Of a stretch of 64,000 bases of DNA, positions 1-11,900 are shown piece after piece. The DNA comes from Apiotrichum sp. Y4204. Lineage: Eukaryota > Basidiomycota > Tremellomycetes > Trichosporonales > Trichosporonaceae. Under the pieces are notes generated by a model. The model made no database searches. It was not told the DNA's origin and worked only from the letters and a program-made list of their open reading frames with translations. Position 1 is the stretch's first letter; each line of letters opens with the position of its first letter. The translations under genes and the position numbers were made by a program. The stretch covers positions 596,365 to 660,364 of the forward strand of contig JAMYHL010000018.1 of NCBI GenBank assembly GCA_025531455.1, given 5' to 3'.

Positions 1-760
1 GGCGGAGTGCGCGTGTAAGGTGATGTGGTGTGGACGTGTGGGTCGACTGTGGCGGTGGAGTGATGGAACAACAACAAGTCGGGGTGGGCGCAGCAGCACA
101 GTCGTCGGCAGCCACAGTCACTGCGGTATCGAGCAAGGAGGGGATGGTAGGATAGTTGGAATCGATGATAACGGCGAGAGGGAGAGTGACAGTGAGGAAG
201 GGAGAGCGCAAGATAATACAGGTTGTAACGCGCCAGCTGCCTCGCGACAATTGATGGAGGTGCGGAGGAAACGGCTGATAGACCCGAAAGCGCGAGAGGA
301 GGGGGGGAAGGGACGAAGAAGGTCTACTTACGGATGCATTGCGCACACAGGATCGGGGTTCACGGGTCGATGGGCAGAGAATGGCAAGGGAGGCGAGGCG
401 AGGCGGGAGATGAGATGTGGTGTGTGTGGTGGTAGAGTGCGTTAGGTGGTTGAGAGTGGTGTGTAGTAGTGTGTGTGTGTCGATGTCGCCGACGGCCGAA
501 GTGGACTGAGGGGTTGAGGGGGTGAGAGGGTGAGGATTCGGAGCGGGCGACGTGATGGAGAGGGGTAGGAGGAGAGAGAGGCCTCGCAATGAAGGGTGGC
601 CCGGGGGGAACGGGACAGAGGGGAAGTGGAAATGGAAAATGGCAATGGCAATGTTGGAAAGGATACGAGTGCTTGTTTCGGGGGCACAATGATAGATAGA
701 GTGCAGTGACACAAGAGAGAAGAGTGGGGGGCAGAGGAGGAGGGCGGGCATTCAAAAAAC
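1..760 (-). other. Purine-rich block, possibly the leader of a leftward gene
   Basis: The plus strand is strongly G/A-rich, so the minus strand is a pyrimidine-rich tract. In this window similar C/T-rich tracts lie just upstream of start codons, for example before the lyase gene at 24147. This block is therefore plausibly the promoter or 5' leader of a gene reading off the left edge. A minus-strand ATG at 337-339 followed two codons later by a good donor (GTAAGT, 326-331) could be a tiny first exon, but no downstream coding sequence is visible to confirm it. No protein family is recognisable in any frame. It could equally be simple low-complexity intergenic DNA. Confidence 0.3.
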
Positions 761-1106
761 CATCATTCAAACAGATACTGTACATGCATCGCGCCACCAA
801 GCAGTAATTGTATCAGCACAGCGGGCAAACAGATAGCACAGGATCACAGGAACTATCCAGAGGCGTAGCACCCTCTGACAAACCAGCCCATCCTAATCCA
901 CTACACAAAAAAAAACTTTGGTACCTGTGAAGGGCACCTGAGCGAGGGGTGGGTGTGCCGTCACCACCGCTGACCGAAGCTGCAACTATCTGGCGGCCGA
1001 TGTGCATGCATGCGGGCAATCTACATTGCGAACAAGCTCGCAGCGCACAGCGCTAGCTACGAGCTATCATCTGTATCTGCATCGGGCAGAAGAAACTGCA
1101 GACGGA

Positions 1107-1130
1107 CCGAGTGGCCGAGTGGCCGAGTGG
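1107..1130. repeat. 8-bp tandem repeat, three copies
   Basis: Three perfect copies of CCGAGTGG lie head to tail inside the gene-poor stretch. No function is evident. Confidence 0.85.
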
Positions 1131-1450
1131 CCACACCAGCGGGCGACAGTGAGTGCCTGTGCGTCTTGTGCCCTTTCCCCTCTGTTTGCGATCCTGCAAT
1201 CCTGCGATTCTTCGTCAGCATCTCGCCTTCTGCTCTGCTCATTCCCCGCACATGCCATGCATTTCGGTGCGCATACGCCGGGTGGCGTCTGTACACAGTC
1301 ATTCTTATTCTCCGTGTGCGTTGGAGCATGCATGATTTGTAGAGGACATTGCGTCTCCGCGCAAATCTTCCTCCCCCTTGCACGCGACACGCTCTCGATC
1401 TCTCCACCGCTGATGCATGCTTGCTGGAAACAGCAATTACAGATCTGACA

Positions 1451-1480
1451 ACCACCAATTAGCCCCAATTACCTCCAATT
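1451..1480. repeat. 10-bp degenerate tandem repeat
   Basis: Three 10-bp units each contain CCAATTA or a close variant. CCAAT-like cores at a regular spacing could be binding sites, but no gene start lies close by. Confidence 0.7.
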
Positions 1481-3911
1481 AGCCACGCCCCAGGACCGAC
1501 ATAACACAGGGCAGGCACAGTCTCCTCGCCGACGCGCTCCACAGATGGGGATGAGATGATGCAAATGCAGATTACCTACAATCAGAGTACAGCATGCATC
1601 TGGGAGCACAGGAAGAGAACAGCAACAGCACCAACGACGACCAGGGATTCGGAACAGCCACCTCGTCGGGAGTCCTGGACAGCTGGAGTCTACTCTCTCC
1701 TCCTCGGCCTCGAGGCTGAGGCTTTACGGTTTCTCTTCCCCTCGCGCCCTGCGGCAGGCCAGGGATTTGTCCGATTTCCCCTGGCCGCTGCCGTCACCAC
1801 AGTCACTGCACGGTACTGCATCACTGCCCGCCGGCCGCCGCATGCTGCATACTGTTTTTCGTCGTAGCGGCCCAACGGCGCCCGATCCCCCGGAGCCATA
1901 TGCTCCTGTGCTGTCCGCGGGATACAATCATTCCTGTGCACCGTTCCTGGGCGGCCGCCGCTGGCCGCTGGATCGCTAGGCCGCTGTGCTGTACAGTGAC
2001 TACCATGCGCTGCGCCGTGGCCGCCGGCCCGCTGACGATGCCGCCCCAGCGGCGAGCGGAGGCGCATGAGGAACATGAAGGGCATGAGGGACTTTGTTTG
2101 TGATATAGCCGAAACACATGCATACGTGCACTCTTTGTCCCATGCCATGAATAACCACCCCCTTGAGCGCATCATTCATGCTGTACCGCAATCCTCCGAC
2201 CTCCTGGTGGCGGCTCGGCCTCGGCCTCCGGCGGGGCGCGGGGCATCCCCGAGCCCGGATCGGGAAGTACGCGATCTCAAGCAGTGCCCGCCCGCTGGGC
2301 GGAATGTCCGTATCCAGCTAGTTCTCCAGTAGCGCTGGAGAGCTGGAGCAGCTATTGGAGGTTCCAATGCATGGTCGCGTGATCGGACGCGATATGCATA
2401 CAAAGCTGCACAACTAGAGAGAGTGACGGCTGGGGAAAAAAAGTGGGAGAAGAGAAAAATATTCCCATGCCTAAGCGCGTCGCTTGCTGTGAAAGTTGCC
2501 GCCCGCGCGGCCTCGGCGGCCTCGGCGCCCGCCAAGGTGCACAGCACCCGGCGAGAAAAGGTGGTACGAGAGGGCGGGCTGGAAAGTTGGTGTCGCTTGG
2601 CGGAGGCGTGGCGGGCAGGTGATCAACAGAAGTGTGGATTGGGATGATGCGCCGTGATGAATGATGAATGGTTCCTTGCTTCTCATGCTTCACACCCACT
2701 CTCATCCACTTTGCTTGTGCGACGCTCTCTCCATTCTCACTGCTATGTTGTGATCTCCGGTACGCGGGAAGAGAAGCAGAAAGCTCGCAGATGCGTCAGC
2801 GGCATGCATGCCCCGATACCGGCCATTCGAGGTGCCCAGGCCCCGCTGTGGGCCTGTGGGGCATGCTGAGTGATCCTTCCCAGCAGATCAAAGATTAGTT
2901 GATTCCCAGCATCTGCATAATCGCAGAATCACAGAATCGATATCCGGGGCTCACCCGTGACACTGTGGTAAGATCGGTAAGACATGCAGCGCAGATTCAA
3001 TCCAGCACAGTCCCGATAAGTACAACCCCCCATATCTCTGAGATCCGCAGCACGCACTCTCCGATATGCGTCATCGCTCCAGGTAGATATTCTGGGTACG
3101 TTAAGCGAGGCTGGGGGCGTCGTGGCGCCGCGTGCTGCATGCTCCACTCTTTAGTTATCCATTGTCCTGATCTATCTATGATCGATGATGCACGCCTCGT
3201 CACTTTCCGACGCTTGCGAGCTCGCGAGCTTCCGTTCCACTCCATCCTTCTTCTTCACATCACATTCCTTGATCCTTGAGAAACTTCACGCCTCGCGGAT
3301 CCCGGGCCCTCACACGTTAATAGATGACGCACCGCGCAGCCGCGAGGTGAGCGCGACGCGAAAGCACTCTCCCCACACACCCCACACCACCCCACAGCTG
3401 TTACCACAATAAGCGCACATGAGCGTCACGCCAACGCGTCACGCCAAGCTGGCAGCTGACAGCTTACATCACCATCGCGGGTACTCGGGGTGGGGTTGGG
3501 GGGTTTGGTTGCCTGGCTAGCTGAGATGGAGTGGAGACTGGGTTGGGAGTGGGGTGAGAAGCTGGACTGGGTCGGAAATCGCCCCGTCTGTTCGCGATAC
3601 CCACTCCACCAGTGCAACATCCCCATCCGTCATAGGTGATGCCTACTCACGGCTACCAGTCGTGTGCGAGCTAACGCGTAACGGCGGAGCAGGAAGTCGC
3701 GTGAGGCGTGATGGTTGGAGCTTGGATACGACATCGAGAAACGCGGTCGGAATCGAGATAAGCTGGGTGATCGGCTTTGAGGTTATAGGCCGCTGGGCTG
3801 GAGGACTGAGGGCTGAGGGAGTACGGCCGAAGCTGCCCCGGCCTCTGGGCCGCGCGCGGTGCGGTATTAACCCCGATAGCGAGTTACAGTCGAGCTGGCG
3901 ATGGATTCGAG

Positions 3912-4110
3912 AGGATGCTGATGCTGAAGGTGAAGCTCATGCCGATGCCCGTGCTGCTTCCGATGCCGATGCCGATGCCGATGCTGATGCTGACGCTAAT
4001 ACCGATGCCAATGCTGACACTAATGCCGACGCTGATCCTAATGCCGACGCCGGTGCCGGTGCCGGTGCCGATGCCGATGCAGACGCTGACGCTGACGCTG
4101 GTGCGCGCGC
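3912..4110. repeat. Hexanucleotide minisatellite (GAYGCN type)
   Basis: About 200 bp consist of a degenerate 6-bp unit close to GATGCC or GACGCT. One frame reads as alternating Asp-Ala, another as Met-Pro, which explains the open frames crossing it. The open frames extend only as far as the repeat biases composition, and no conserved protein flanks it. I treat it as a repeat, not a gene. Confidence 0.85.
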
Positions 4111-4297
4111 AGGCGCTGAAAGCTCATCCCACAGTCCAATGACCCCTGCTTTAGCTAGCCCGGGGAAGAACCGTGCACACTCAGCGCAACGTACGATGGC
4201 GGTGAGTAATTGCGTAACTTGCACTCTACCACGGACTTGACTGGCGGCGGTCGCAGTCTCTCTAGAGAGAAAGTATACACAGCTCACCGCCAATGCT

Positions 4298-4480
4298 CCC
4301 TGCCACTCTGGCTCTAGCACTGGCTCTGGCTGCCAGCTCTGGCAGAGGGGGTGGGATTCGAGTATCAACTCTTGGCGAAGCTCATGGCCAAACTCATGGC
4401 GGAGCCCATGGCGAAGCTCACAAGGAGGCCCACACCGAAACTAGCAAATCTGATGAAATCTGATGAAGCTGATGGGTGAA
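4298..4480. repeat. Cluster of short imperfect repeats
   Basis: Successive imperfect families occur here: CTGGCTCT-like units near 4300-4340, GCTCATGGC-like units near 4378-4425, and CTGATGAA-like units near 4448-4475. All are diverged and appear to have arisen by local slippage next to the hexanucleotide minisatellite. Confidence 0.6.
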
Positions 4481-6303
4481 GCGGTAAAGTGATTGACGCG
4501 GGTGAAGCTGGTGAAGCCAGTCGAGCATCGCTCCGCGAACACATCGTCAGTGCTTAAACTGAGGCATGGCGATTGAGCTACAGCCTCACAATCAGGCAGG
4601 CTGTATCCGCGATCCAATCGTAGGCGATTCAACCCATCTACCTCCAAGGGCAGGTCAAACTTCGGCGACTCGAGCTCGCGTTTACGTTCGCCCGTCATTG
4701 TTCTGTTGTTATCGAGCCGTTCGAATGGCACTGCACATTGCGGTCCTCCCATATCTCTCACTCTCAGCTCCCCAGCTACCAAGCAGACGATGACGCAACG
4801 GACAACCGTCCTGCCGCCCATTCGCACTTGTCAGCAGTCGCTCGTGGGGATATTCCATTCGTCAGTCACTGATATCCCCGACTAGGCAATGCGTACACCC
4901 CGCGTCGACCCGATGTGCCACCTTGTCGGAACCGCGACGATTGCAGGAGATTCTGGAAGCCGGCTTCATTAAGAGGCTAGCCTCCTCGTCAGTCAGGACA
5001 CTACCATCCCAGCTACCAGCTACCGGCAAAGACAGCGTACGAGGGGCTTACCCCTCTGATCGGGACAACTTGGCCACTGACGTTCCGCTAATCTGGTCGG
5101 GAAAAGGACAACGACTGACGCCAACGCGATCGCCGGCCGAGGCGACGGCCTCGTACAACTATGTTCTATACCGAGGCTCACAGACTTAAGAGACCATTAT
5201 TGGGTATCAGAGTATGGATAGTTCACGAAGTGCCGCAATCGGAGCAGCGGTCTACCGCGCGACATCTCGACTTTTCGACCCGCTGCGCTGAACAGCCTGC
5301 ACGAACGGTGGTGTGCTGGCTCATCGAAGTACGCAGCCTGCGAGGTCCCAAAGCCGGGCGGGACGGCGCGGTAGGCGCGCAGCACCCACCCATCACCTCT
5401 CAGCGCCTCCCGCCGAAATACCACTTCCTGTTGTCCTTCGTGACATCTCCTCGGCCTCCTGGATCTATGTCCAGGTTTAGCTGGACTATGACGAAACTCC
5501 CCATAGCCTGTTCGGCTTTCCTCCGGTTGTGGCACTAATGCGCGTCCCGGAGCCCGCGGTCTGCGAGGTCGCGAGAGGAGCGACGAGGAGTTGACAACCG
5601 TAGCCAGGACAACGCGGCGACGCGGCGCGCCGAGAGATTCGGGAGAGCTGGGACATTCCGGAGCTCTGAATGTTCTCTCCTCTGGGGAGTCGGAGCGAAC
5701 TACCAGCAGCGCTCCTCTGCAAGTACCACTGAATACCGAGTGACATGGCTGTTCCGAACTCACGCTTCTCGGCCTCTCGCCTCGTGAGAAGCATGTCTCC
5801 CACCTCTCAGCTTACTTCTCCGCGATGCGGGGCGTCCGAACCCGAAGGCGGGCGGAAAGCTCACTCCGACCGCGCATCCTCGCAGGGCCCAGTGAGGTAG
5901 TGGGTCAGATCCGCGTCCTGGTCCTGATCCGGTTCCGCAATTCCGCAATCCCGAGTCCGAGACGCTGGAGCGTGCGGCGGACAGCTCGCGTCCGATCCCG
6001 CGTCTTCATTCAGAGCTTCAGAGCTTCGTCACCTGGCTTGTGGGGCATTAACGAGCGCGACATGCCAGAGCCATATCCCCTTCTTGACGAACGTCACTCG
6101 TTCACTCCTACTATTACAGCGTCTCATTGTGTCCTCATTGTGTCTCGAACAAGGGCATTGTCCAACGCTAGACAGACGAGGGGCGGTGTATGCTGAGCTA
6201 GCTAATGATCTCAGACCCCATACTGGAACAGCGCCTCACATCGAAACGAAGCGAGCACGGGACAGCGGCACATGATCACCTCGAAGTGACCCTGCCACAT
6301 CTC

Positions 6304-6354
6304 CTGACCTTCTGATCCTCTGAGCCTCTGATCCTCTGATTCTCTGATCCTTTG
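6304..6354. repeat. Degenerate CTGATCCT repeat
   Basis: Roughly six imperfect units of the form CTGATCCT or CTGAGCCT lie in tandem. They are non-coding, and no nearby gene explains them. Confidence 0.7.
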
Positions 6355-7090
6355 ACGCGCTAGAAGGCATGTTCTCGCCTTGGCGGTTGGTTTCAAGACA
6401 CGACACATCCTCTGGATCTTCGGGGGCGCTGAAGCTCGGCGGCGATAGTATCTCAGATCGAGACTGTTGCGGATTTGAGGATCAGCGGGTCATTGTATCA
6501 GCGGGTCAGCGGATTTGCAGACACCACATGGGGACCAGGGCGAGGGCACGGGGCGCGTTGGGGACAATGACGACGCGAGTCCACCTGACTGTTGATGACG
6601 ATCTGATTCTCATTTCCCCTGTTGATCTGGCGATCCTGTTTACATGATGACGCTGGGCGCAGAAGCATCTCGCACCTCCTTTTGTCTCTGATATTCGCCA
6701 CCCTTGTTTATCCCCAACCATTTGTGTTGACGGCAGCCGCGACGCCCGCCTTCTCTGCTTCTTGCCGTCTCCTGCCGACTCCATTTGCGCCCTTGTCTTG
6801 CTTCACCCCCTGTTGCTTCGGTGTGTAATCTCTTATGCACTTCATGCCAACTACAACGCAATACAAGTATGCTGAATGCTGCTATGACAAACTAATGCGG
6901 GAACCATGTGTGTTGAGTGCTGGGATTATGTCGTGGAATCGTGGTATGCGGTTATTGTGAGGCAGGGTTGATTGCGAGAATGCGCGGGTACTATGGTGAC
7001 AAATAACTGTGAACGGCCATGTCCATCGTGGTCGTGGTTGGGCAATGTCTGAGTAGGTGGTGATAGTGTACAGTGGTGCTCGCCGTCCTC

Positions 7091-8898
7091 CTACGCGTTA
7101 AAGTAGAAGAGACCCTTGTTGGGGTTGACGACAACACCGGGGGGAAGCTCGTACGTGCGGTGGCACGCCTCGTTCCAGTCAAAGCCGGCGCGGGGAAGCG
7201 AGCGAGAGGAGTCGCCACACGAGACGTTCTCGGTGGACACGACGGGTGCACAGGGCGAACCGATGCGGAGGGCCGCGAGGTCGGGAACGGCGGTGGTGGA
7301 GCGGTTAGAGGCCGCGAGACGCGACGAGACCTGGGGTGTGCGGCTGTGCGCGGTCGAGTTGGAGCCTGCAATCGTCGCCGGGGACGAGGGGAGAGGGCGC
7401 GAGGGGATAGGGCGCGCAAGGGAGGTCGCGTGTGAAGGCTCGTTCTCGGGCACAGGGGCGGTGCGCGGCTCGCGGCTCGCAGAGCGGGTGCGCGAGGAGC
7501 TGCGGCTCGAGGGGCGCGTGTAGCGGATCTGCCAGCCACCGTCCTCGAGGCTCTGCTTGGGAGTCGCGTCGTGGCCGATCGAATCGGCACGCTCGCGCCA
7601 ACGCTCGAGCTCGGGGGAGCTCGCCTCGCGGGTGAGGCTCGAGCCACCGTTAGCGAGGTCGGTGGACGAGGCATTGCTTCCGAGACGGGCGCTGCGGCGA
7701 GTGCGCTCAATAACCTCAGACATGGCAAAGGCATCCCATGAGCCGTTCGCAGCCGAGCCGGTACGGGGGCGCGGACGGATGGTGACGGCCGGAGGTGAGT
7801 TGATGGCCGACGAACGGAAGTCCGGGGTCTGAAGACCCGACACGGGCTTGAGCGACGGCGATCCATCGCGGGCGGGGAAGGCAGACACGTAACCGGCCAT
7901 GAGGACGGCAGCGTGGCTCGGGGCCGAGCCAGCCATGGACGCAGACGACGAGGGAAGAGTGCCGAGGGAAACGTGCGACACGGCAGCGCGAGGAAGGAAT
8001 GGGCGCGGCGCAGTCGAAGGAGTGTCGGACGACAGACGACGGTACGAGCCACTGCGCTGCGCACCGCTGCTAGAGTAACTCCTCTCCGGCTCGCCCTGCC
8101 AGAGGGACAGAAGCGAATCGGTGCTCGTGCCCGATACAGTGGAGCGAGGACGGCCAGAGCTGGTACTTGTGCTGTTGCGAGACATGGGCGCAGGCACAAC
8201 GGGCTCAAACGGCGTGATGCTGAAGCGAGAGGCGTGCGCGATCGATGTGCGGCGGTGGCGAGTCACGTCCTCGCGGAAGAGGTCCAAGGCGGGAACCGAT
8301 GCGGGCGACGCATTGGCATTCGCGGAGGCGGCGGAAGAACCAGTCTCGGTGTCGCTCAGAAGGGGAGAAGGCGGCGAGGTGATGATCGAGCCCATGTGGC
8401 CGGGCACAAGGATGGCATCCGACGAGTTGGTGAGGCCGAGGCCAAACATGCGCGCCATGTTCTCGTACGCAGCGGGGCCGCTGGCGCCGGCATCCTGCTC
8501 GGCACACTTGCGCGAGCAGTAGATGTTGGACACGAAGGGAGGTTCTGAAGGTTCCGCGGGTGCGGCGGCAGGCACCGGGATGCTACCGTCGGTGCTTGGC
8601 TGCCGCGGGCGTTCTGCAGGCACCTTGCTCGGTGCTTCAGACGACGGCCGACGCAGCTGGGGGCGGGTCGTCTTGACGCCGTTGGCCGTGCGGATGGTGG
8701 TTGAGCCATCAGGGTTCTTTATCTGTTGGGGGTTAGCATGGGAAATAATGGTTTTTTCGACGCGTCGAATTTTAAGCTCACCCTGATGGCACCTGTCTTC
8801 TTCTTTGGCTTCTTTTCTGCTGGCTCAGGCTCTGGTGGTGCCACGATGAGCCTGTCGCAGATCATGCAGTAGTTCTCAAAAGATGCAAGGTCACCCAT
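7091..8898 (-). CDS. ECL1-like (life-span regulatory factor) protein with a long disordered tail
   Basis: Two exons, 8782-8898 and 7091-8722, give 582 residues. The intron is 59 bp with a clean GTGAGC donor and CAACAG acceptor, and the frame carries across it. The N-terminus has Y10-C11-M-I-C14-D15-R; further on comes Y-C108-S-R-K-C112-A-E-Q-D. This Cys-x2-Cys plus Cys-x3-Cys arrangement, ending in an acidic residue, matches the small zinc-binding domain of Ecl1-family proteins. In yeasts those proteins extend chronological life span and respond to nutrient or metal limitation. The remaining 460 residues are Ser/Pro/Arg-rich and look disordered. Classical Ecl1 proteins are much shorter, so this is either a long basidiomycete version or an unrelated zinc-knuckle protein. 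The start codon chosen is the only one that includes the first Cys pair. Confidence 0.65.
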
Positions 8899-9750
8899 TG
8901 TGAATCATGTAGTGGGGGTGGTGATGGATGAAGTGGTGGCGAACGGCCGGATGGTGATGAGCAGAGTTGATGGCTGTGTTTGGGTCAGAGTGTGGTCCGA
9001 TGGGAAGAATAAATAGAGTTTGGCTAGATGGAAGTGGTGACTGGTCACAAGTTGCGTGTCCCGCTCTTTTAGTCTCCTTTGGAGTGCAGGTATGTTTCCG
9101 CTCCATCCATAACAAGGATGAACGTGACGCGCTGCACAGAGTGCCTTGTGACTTTTATGGGATGCAATGGTGTACTCACCTTTTGGTTGTTACTGCTGGA
9201 TCAGGTGAAAAGGCGAGTCTTGTCTTCCCGACACACAAGAAATGAGGAAGGAGGACAACACACAGACTAGAACAATGTACGGTGTGTGGGTCTGTGTGCA
9301 AAGGGACCAAGAGGAAACTCGACGCGGAACGAGGATGGGCGTCGATCCAGATGCGAGGGGATTTTCAGATCTGGGCTTTTATTGTCGAGTATGTGTATGT
9401 GTCCGCGGAGGATTGAGGACGGGATCCGAGGGAGGAATAGCGGGGCAAGATGTGGTGTGTGTCTGTGTGAGGCGCCGGGGGGGATTTGTGTTGTGTGGAT
9501 TGTGTTGATGCGGATGTGGTGTGTGGGCGGCTAGAGTATGTGTGTGTATTGTACGTGTGGTTGTTGAAAAAGGAAGAGTGTCTCTGTTCCAAACGGGGGC
9601 AGAGAAAATAGAACGCAGTGCCAGACGCCACTTTTGTGTAGTGTGTTGATGGGATGCACGCGTTTGCAGATCTTTCAGGTGTGGGAGTGGAGAAAAGGGT
9701 CTTTTGGCTGGAGTCTAGGCTTTGCAGCTCAGACACAGGCTAGACAAGCG
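8899..9750 (-). promoter_or_regulatory. Upstream leader or promoter of the ECL1-like gene
   Basis: The plus strand is rich in GT (CA on the minus strand), especially 9400-9560, with TGTGTGTG-type runs. Minus-strand open frames here, for example 9365-9736, consist mainly of Ser, Thr, His and Pro, as expected from CA-rich leader DNA. I see no conserved protein. A long 5' untranslated leader is the simplest reading. Confidence 0.4.
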
Positions 9751-10892
9751 CTAGACACGCTCTAGGCTCTACACTGCAAATTCGCAGCGGGGAGCCAGCC
9801 AGGGTAAAGAGTCGCTTCTGGAGCCGACGGTTCAGGGTTTGGCGCGCAGCGGAGCAAAGTGCAGACTTCGCAGTCGCTTAAGGGCGGTTATATGCGCCGT
9901 GCAAAGTCGACTGTGCACCAAGGGGCGGACCTCGGAGGATACTTCCTGGGTGCGATGCAGGCTATGCTGCGGCGAAGGGGAAGAAAGGAAAACCCTAATA
10001 ACTGCACGGGATTGCGGACGTGCAGTATGAGCGCAGCACACGTGTGCTACGGTGACGAACGTACGAACAACTGCTACGCTGGAATTGATCCTAGCAGCGG
10101 GGAGTTATCCGATAGGGGTCGGGGTCGCAACTTGGGAGTCGCAAACACAGACCAGAGGACAGCCTCAGTGATACTGTCGGGTTGGGCAAGTGGGCGGCCG
10201 TGATCAAATGATTACGATGCGCTGTGCACGATATCACGGACCACTGTTCGTTTCAACGCGTGATGGCAAGGGGAAGTGTGCGAGTGGGCGGTGCCGTTCG
10301 TGCGGGTGACTGGCGGATAGTGGTGCTGTGTCGAGCCTGGCGAGCGGCGAATAGACACGGCAAGAGGGACGAGATGAGAGATGATCAAGAGCTGAAAGCT
10401 CTAGTGTCGATCTGGGATGTAATGTGGGATGTGCCAGTCGGACTCGGGGTGGACTGTTCAACTCGAGAGTGGTGGGCACGCGGAAGGTCGCTAATGAGTA
10501 GCCGATTGTTATCGGAGCTGGCGGAGGGTCCGTGTGCAGGATTAATGACGGGGTGGTTGTGCTTAGTGATGGACCAAGCGAACAAGCGCGCTGGCGATGG
10601 TGGCGAGCGAGCTGGTTGGTAGCGGTGGCGAGTAGATGGAGAGAATATTATGAGAGCACGATAGAGACGATCAAGTCGGGAAACGGGAATCGGACACGAG
10701 ACGAGAAGCAGCGATGAGAGATATAGTAATCTAGGTCTGGAGCATGATAAGTGAGAATTGTCCTGAAAGGGCCGGATGCTCAATGCCGGGCCACCTTCAA
10801 GAATGTGGGGGAAGTGTGGTGGATCGACGACGGATCGGCGACGACTGGTGGATCGACGGCGTGTAATGCCTCGCGGCTGGCCGCGGCAAGCC

Positions 10893-10920
10893 GGCTGGCG
10901 CGCTGGCTGGCGCACTGGCT
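10893..10920. repeat. GCTGGC-rich tandem repeat
   Basis: Imperfect 12-bp units of the form GGCTGGCGCGCT or GGCTGGCGCACT lie in tandem. Non-coding. Confidence 0.7.
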
Positions 10921-11887
10921 CGGATTCGCAATAACAAGCTATCAAGCCGCAACAAGCCGGGCGGCCGCACGAGCGCCGTCATCCTCGGGAGAATGGACCG
11001 ATCCGAGAACAGAACAGGAGCAGAGGCGAGGCACGGCACGCAAGCATACCGGCGGGGCAGCAGAGGCGGAGGGCGCGGCCGTCAAAACCCGTTCAAGCGG
11101 TCGGGTGCTTTCCGCGGTTCGCAGCTCCTATGCGTGGGCCATTGCATGGGGGTTGTGGGGGTCTAGATCCCCGGTGGCCACAGTGTGGCTTGGCTGGCTC
11201 TCGGCGCCCCCGCAGCCAGACCCCTTGGGTGTGATCTTCCTCTGCTCTTGTGCCTATGGCTTCTCCGCAAACTTCTTCGCAGGCTGCAGGGCCCCCCAGA
11301 CTGAGCGCAATGTTTGCTATACCCGAGCACCCGGTGACCTCCTTCCCCGGTCAAGCAGAATGATGTGATGCTGGGGGTGACGGAGGGTGACGCCTACCCC
11401 GCCTTCCCTCCACCTCTGGCCCTGGGCTGTCTGCGGGGAGCCGGGGTTCACTGCCGGTTTCCTTTTTTTTCCGCAGCTCGTCCACCCTTGCATCATCTCG
11501 CATCGACTCGCATTGACTCTGGCCTCTGGCATTCTGGGGCGGTAAAAGCCGGATTTAATGCAAGCATCGTCACCGTCATCGCTGCATATGCATCCCATAT
11601 CCCGGGCCGGTGGTATGGTCGGCCCTCTTTGCTTGCCTCTACCGAGACATCGACACGGTATGCGCGCTATGCATCCTCCCACTGACATCCCTGGTCTGAC
11701 CTCCTCGGGCCCCGCATGCATACACGACTCCTCATCTTCGTTTTTCCCCACATTTCGTCCTTCAATACAAAGTGATTCCAATTCTGTCCTCTTGATTGAT
11801 TCCAATTATGAAGTCCCCCATGAGCCCGTGGACTCATATCTGCTACTCGGAGATTGACCTGGTCTATCCGGGTGCCTGGCGCCCCTC

Positions 11888-11900
11888 TTTTTTTTTTTTT
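11888..11900 (+). repeat. T13 tract followed by CAG
   Basis: Thirteen consecutive T lead directly into CAGCTG. This resembles a classical strong polypyrimidine tract plus 3' splice site. The confirmed introns in this window lack such tracts, and no flanking coding exon was found, so it may be only a homopolymer. Confidence 0.6.

Larger units (their letters stand above)
761..7090. other. Gene-poor stretch with degenerate short repeats
   Basis: No reading frame here shows a recognisable domain, a consistent multi-exon structure, or the codon pattern of the genes to the right. Open frames up to about 230 codons exist, but GC-rich DNA produces these by chance and the longest is built from a hexanucleotide repeat. 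The stretch holds several short degenerate tandem repeats (listed separately) and many copies of GCATGC. It has no recognisable reverse transcriptase, transposase or integrase fragment. It may be long intergenic DNA, a non-coding RNA locus, or decayed heterochromatic sequence. Confidence 0.5.

Noticed and set aside
3554..4240. 228-codon frame containing Asp-Ala repeats
   Set aside because: Half of it is the hexanucleotide minisatellite, and the flanking residues resemble no protein.
4715..4745. T-arm-like sequence CCGTTCGAATGG suggesting a tRNA
   Set aside because: No matching acceptor, D or anticodon arms can be folded around it.
5197..5763. 188-codon minus-strand frame
   Set aside because: Random composition, no family resemblance and no promoter-like or splice context.
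6991..8208. 405-codon minus-strand frame rich in Arg, Pro and Ser
   Set aside because: It overlaps the ECL1-like gene in another frame, and the composition is what a frame-shifted GC-rich exon gives.
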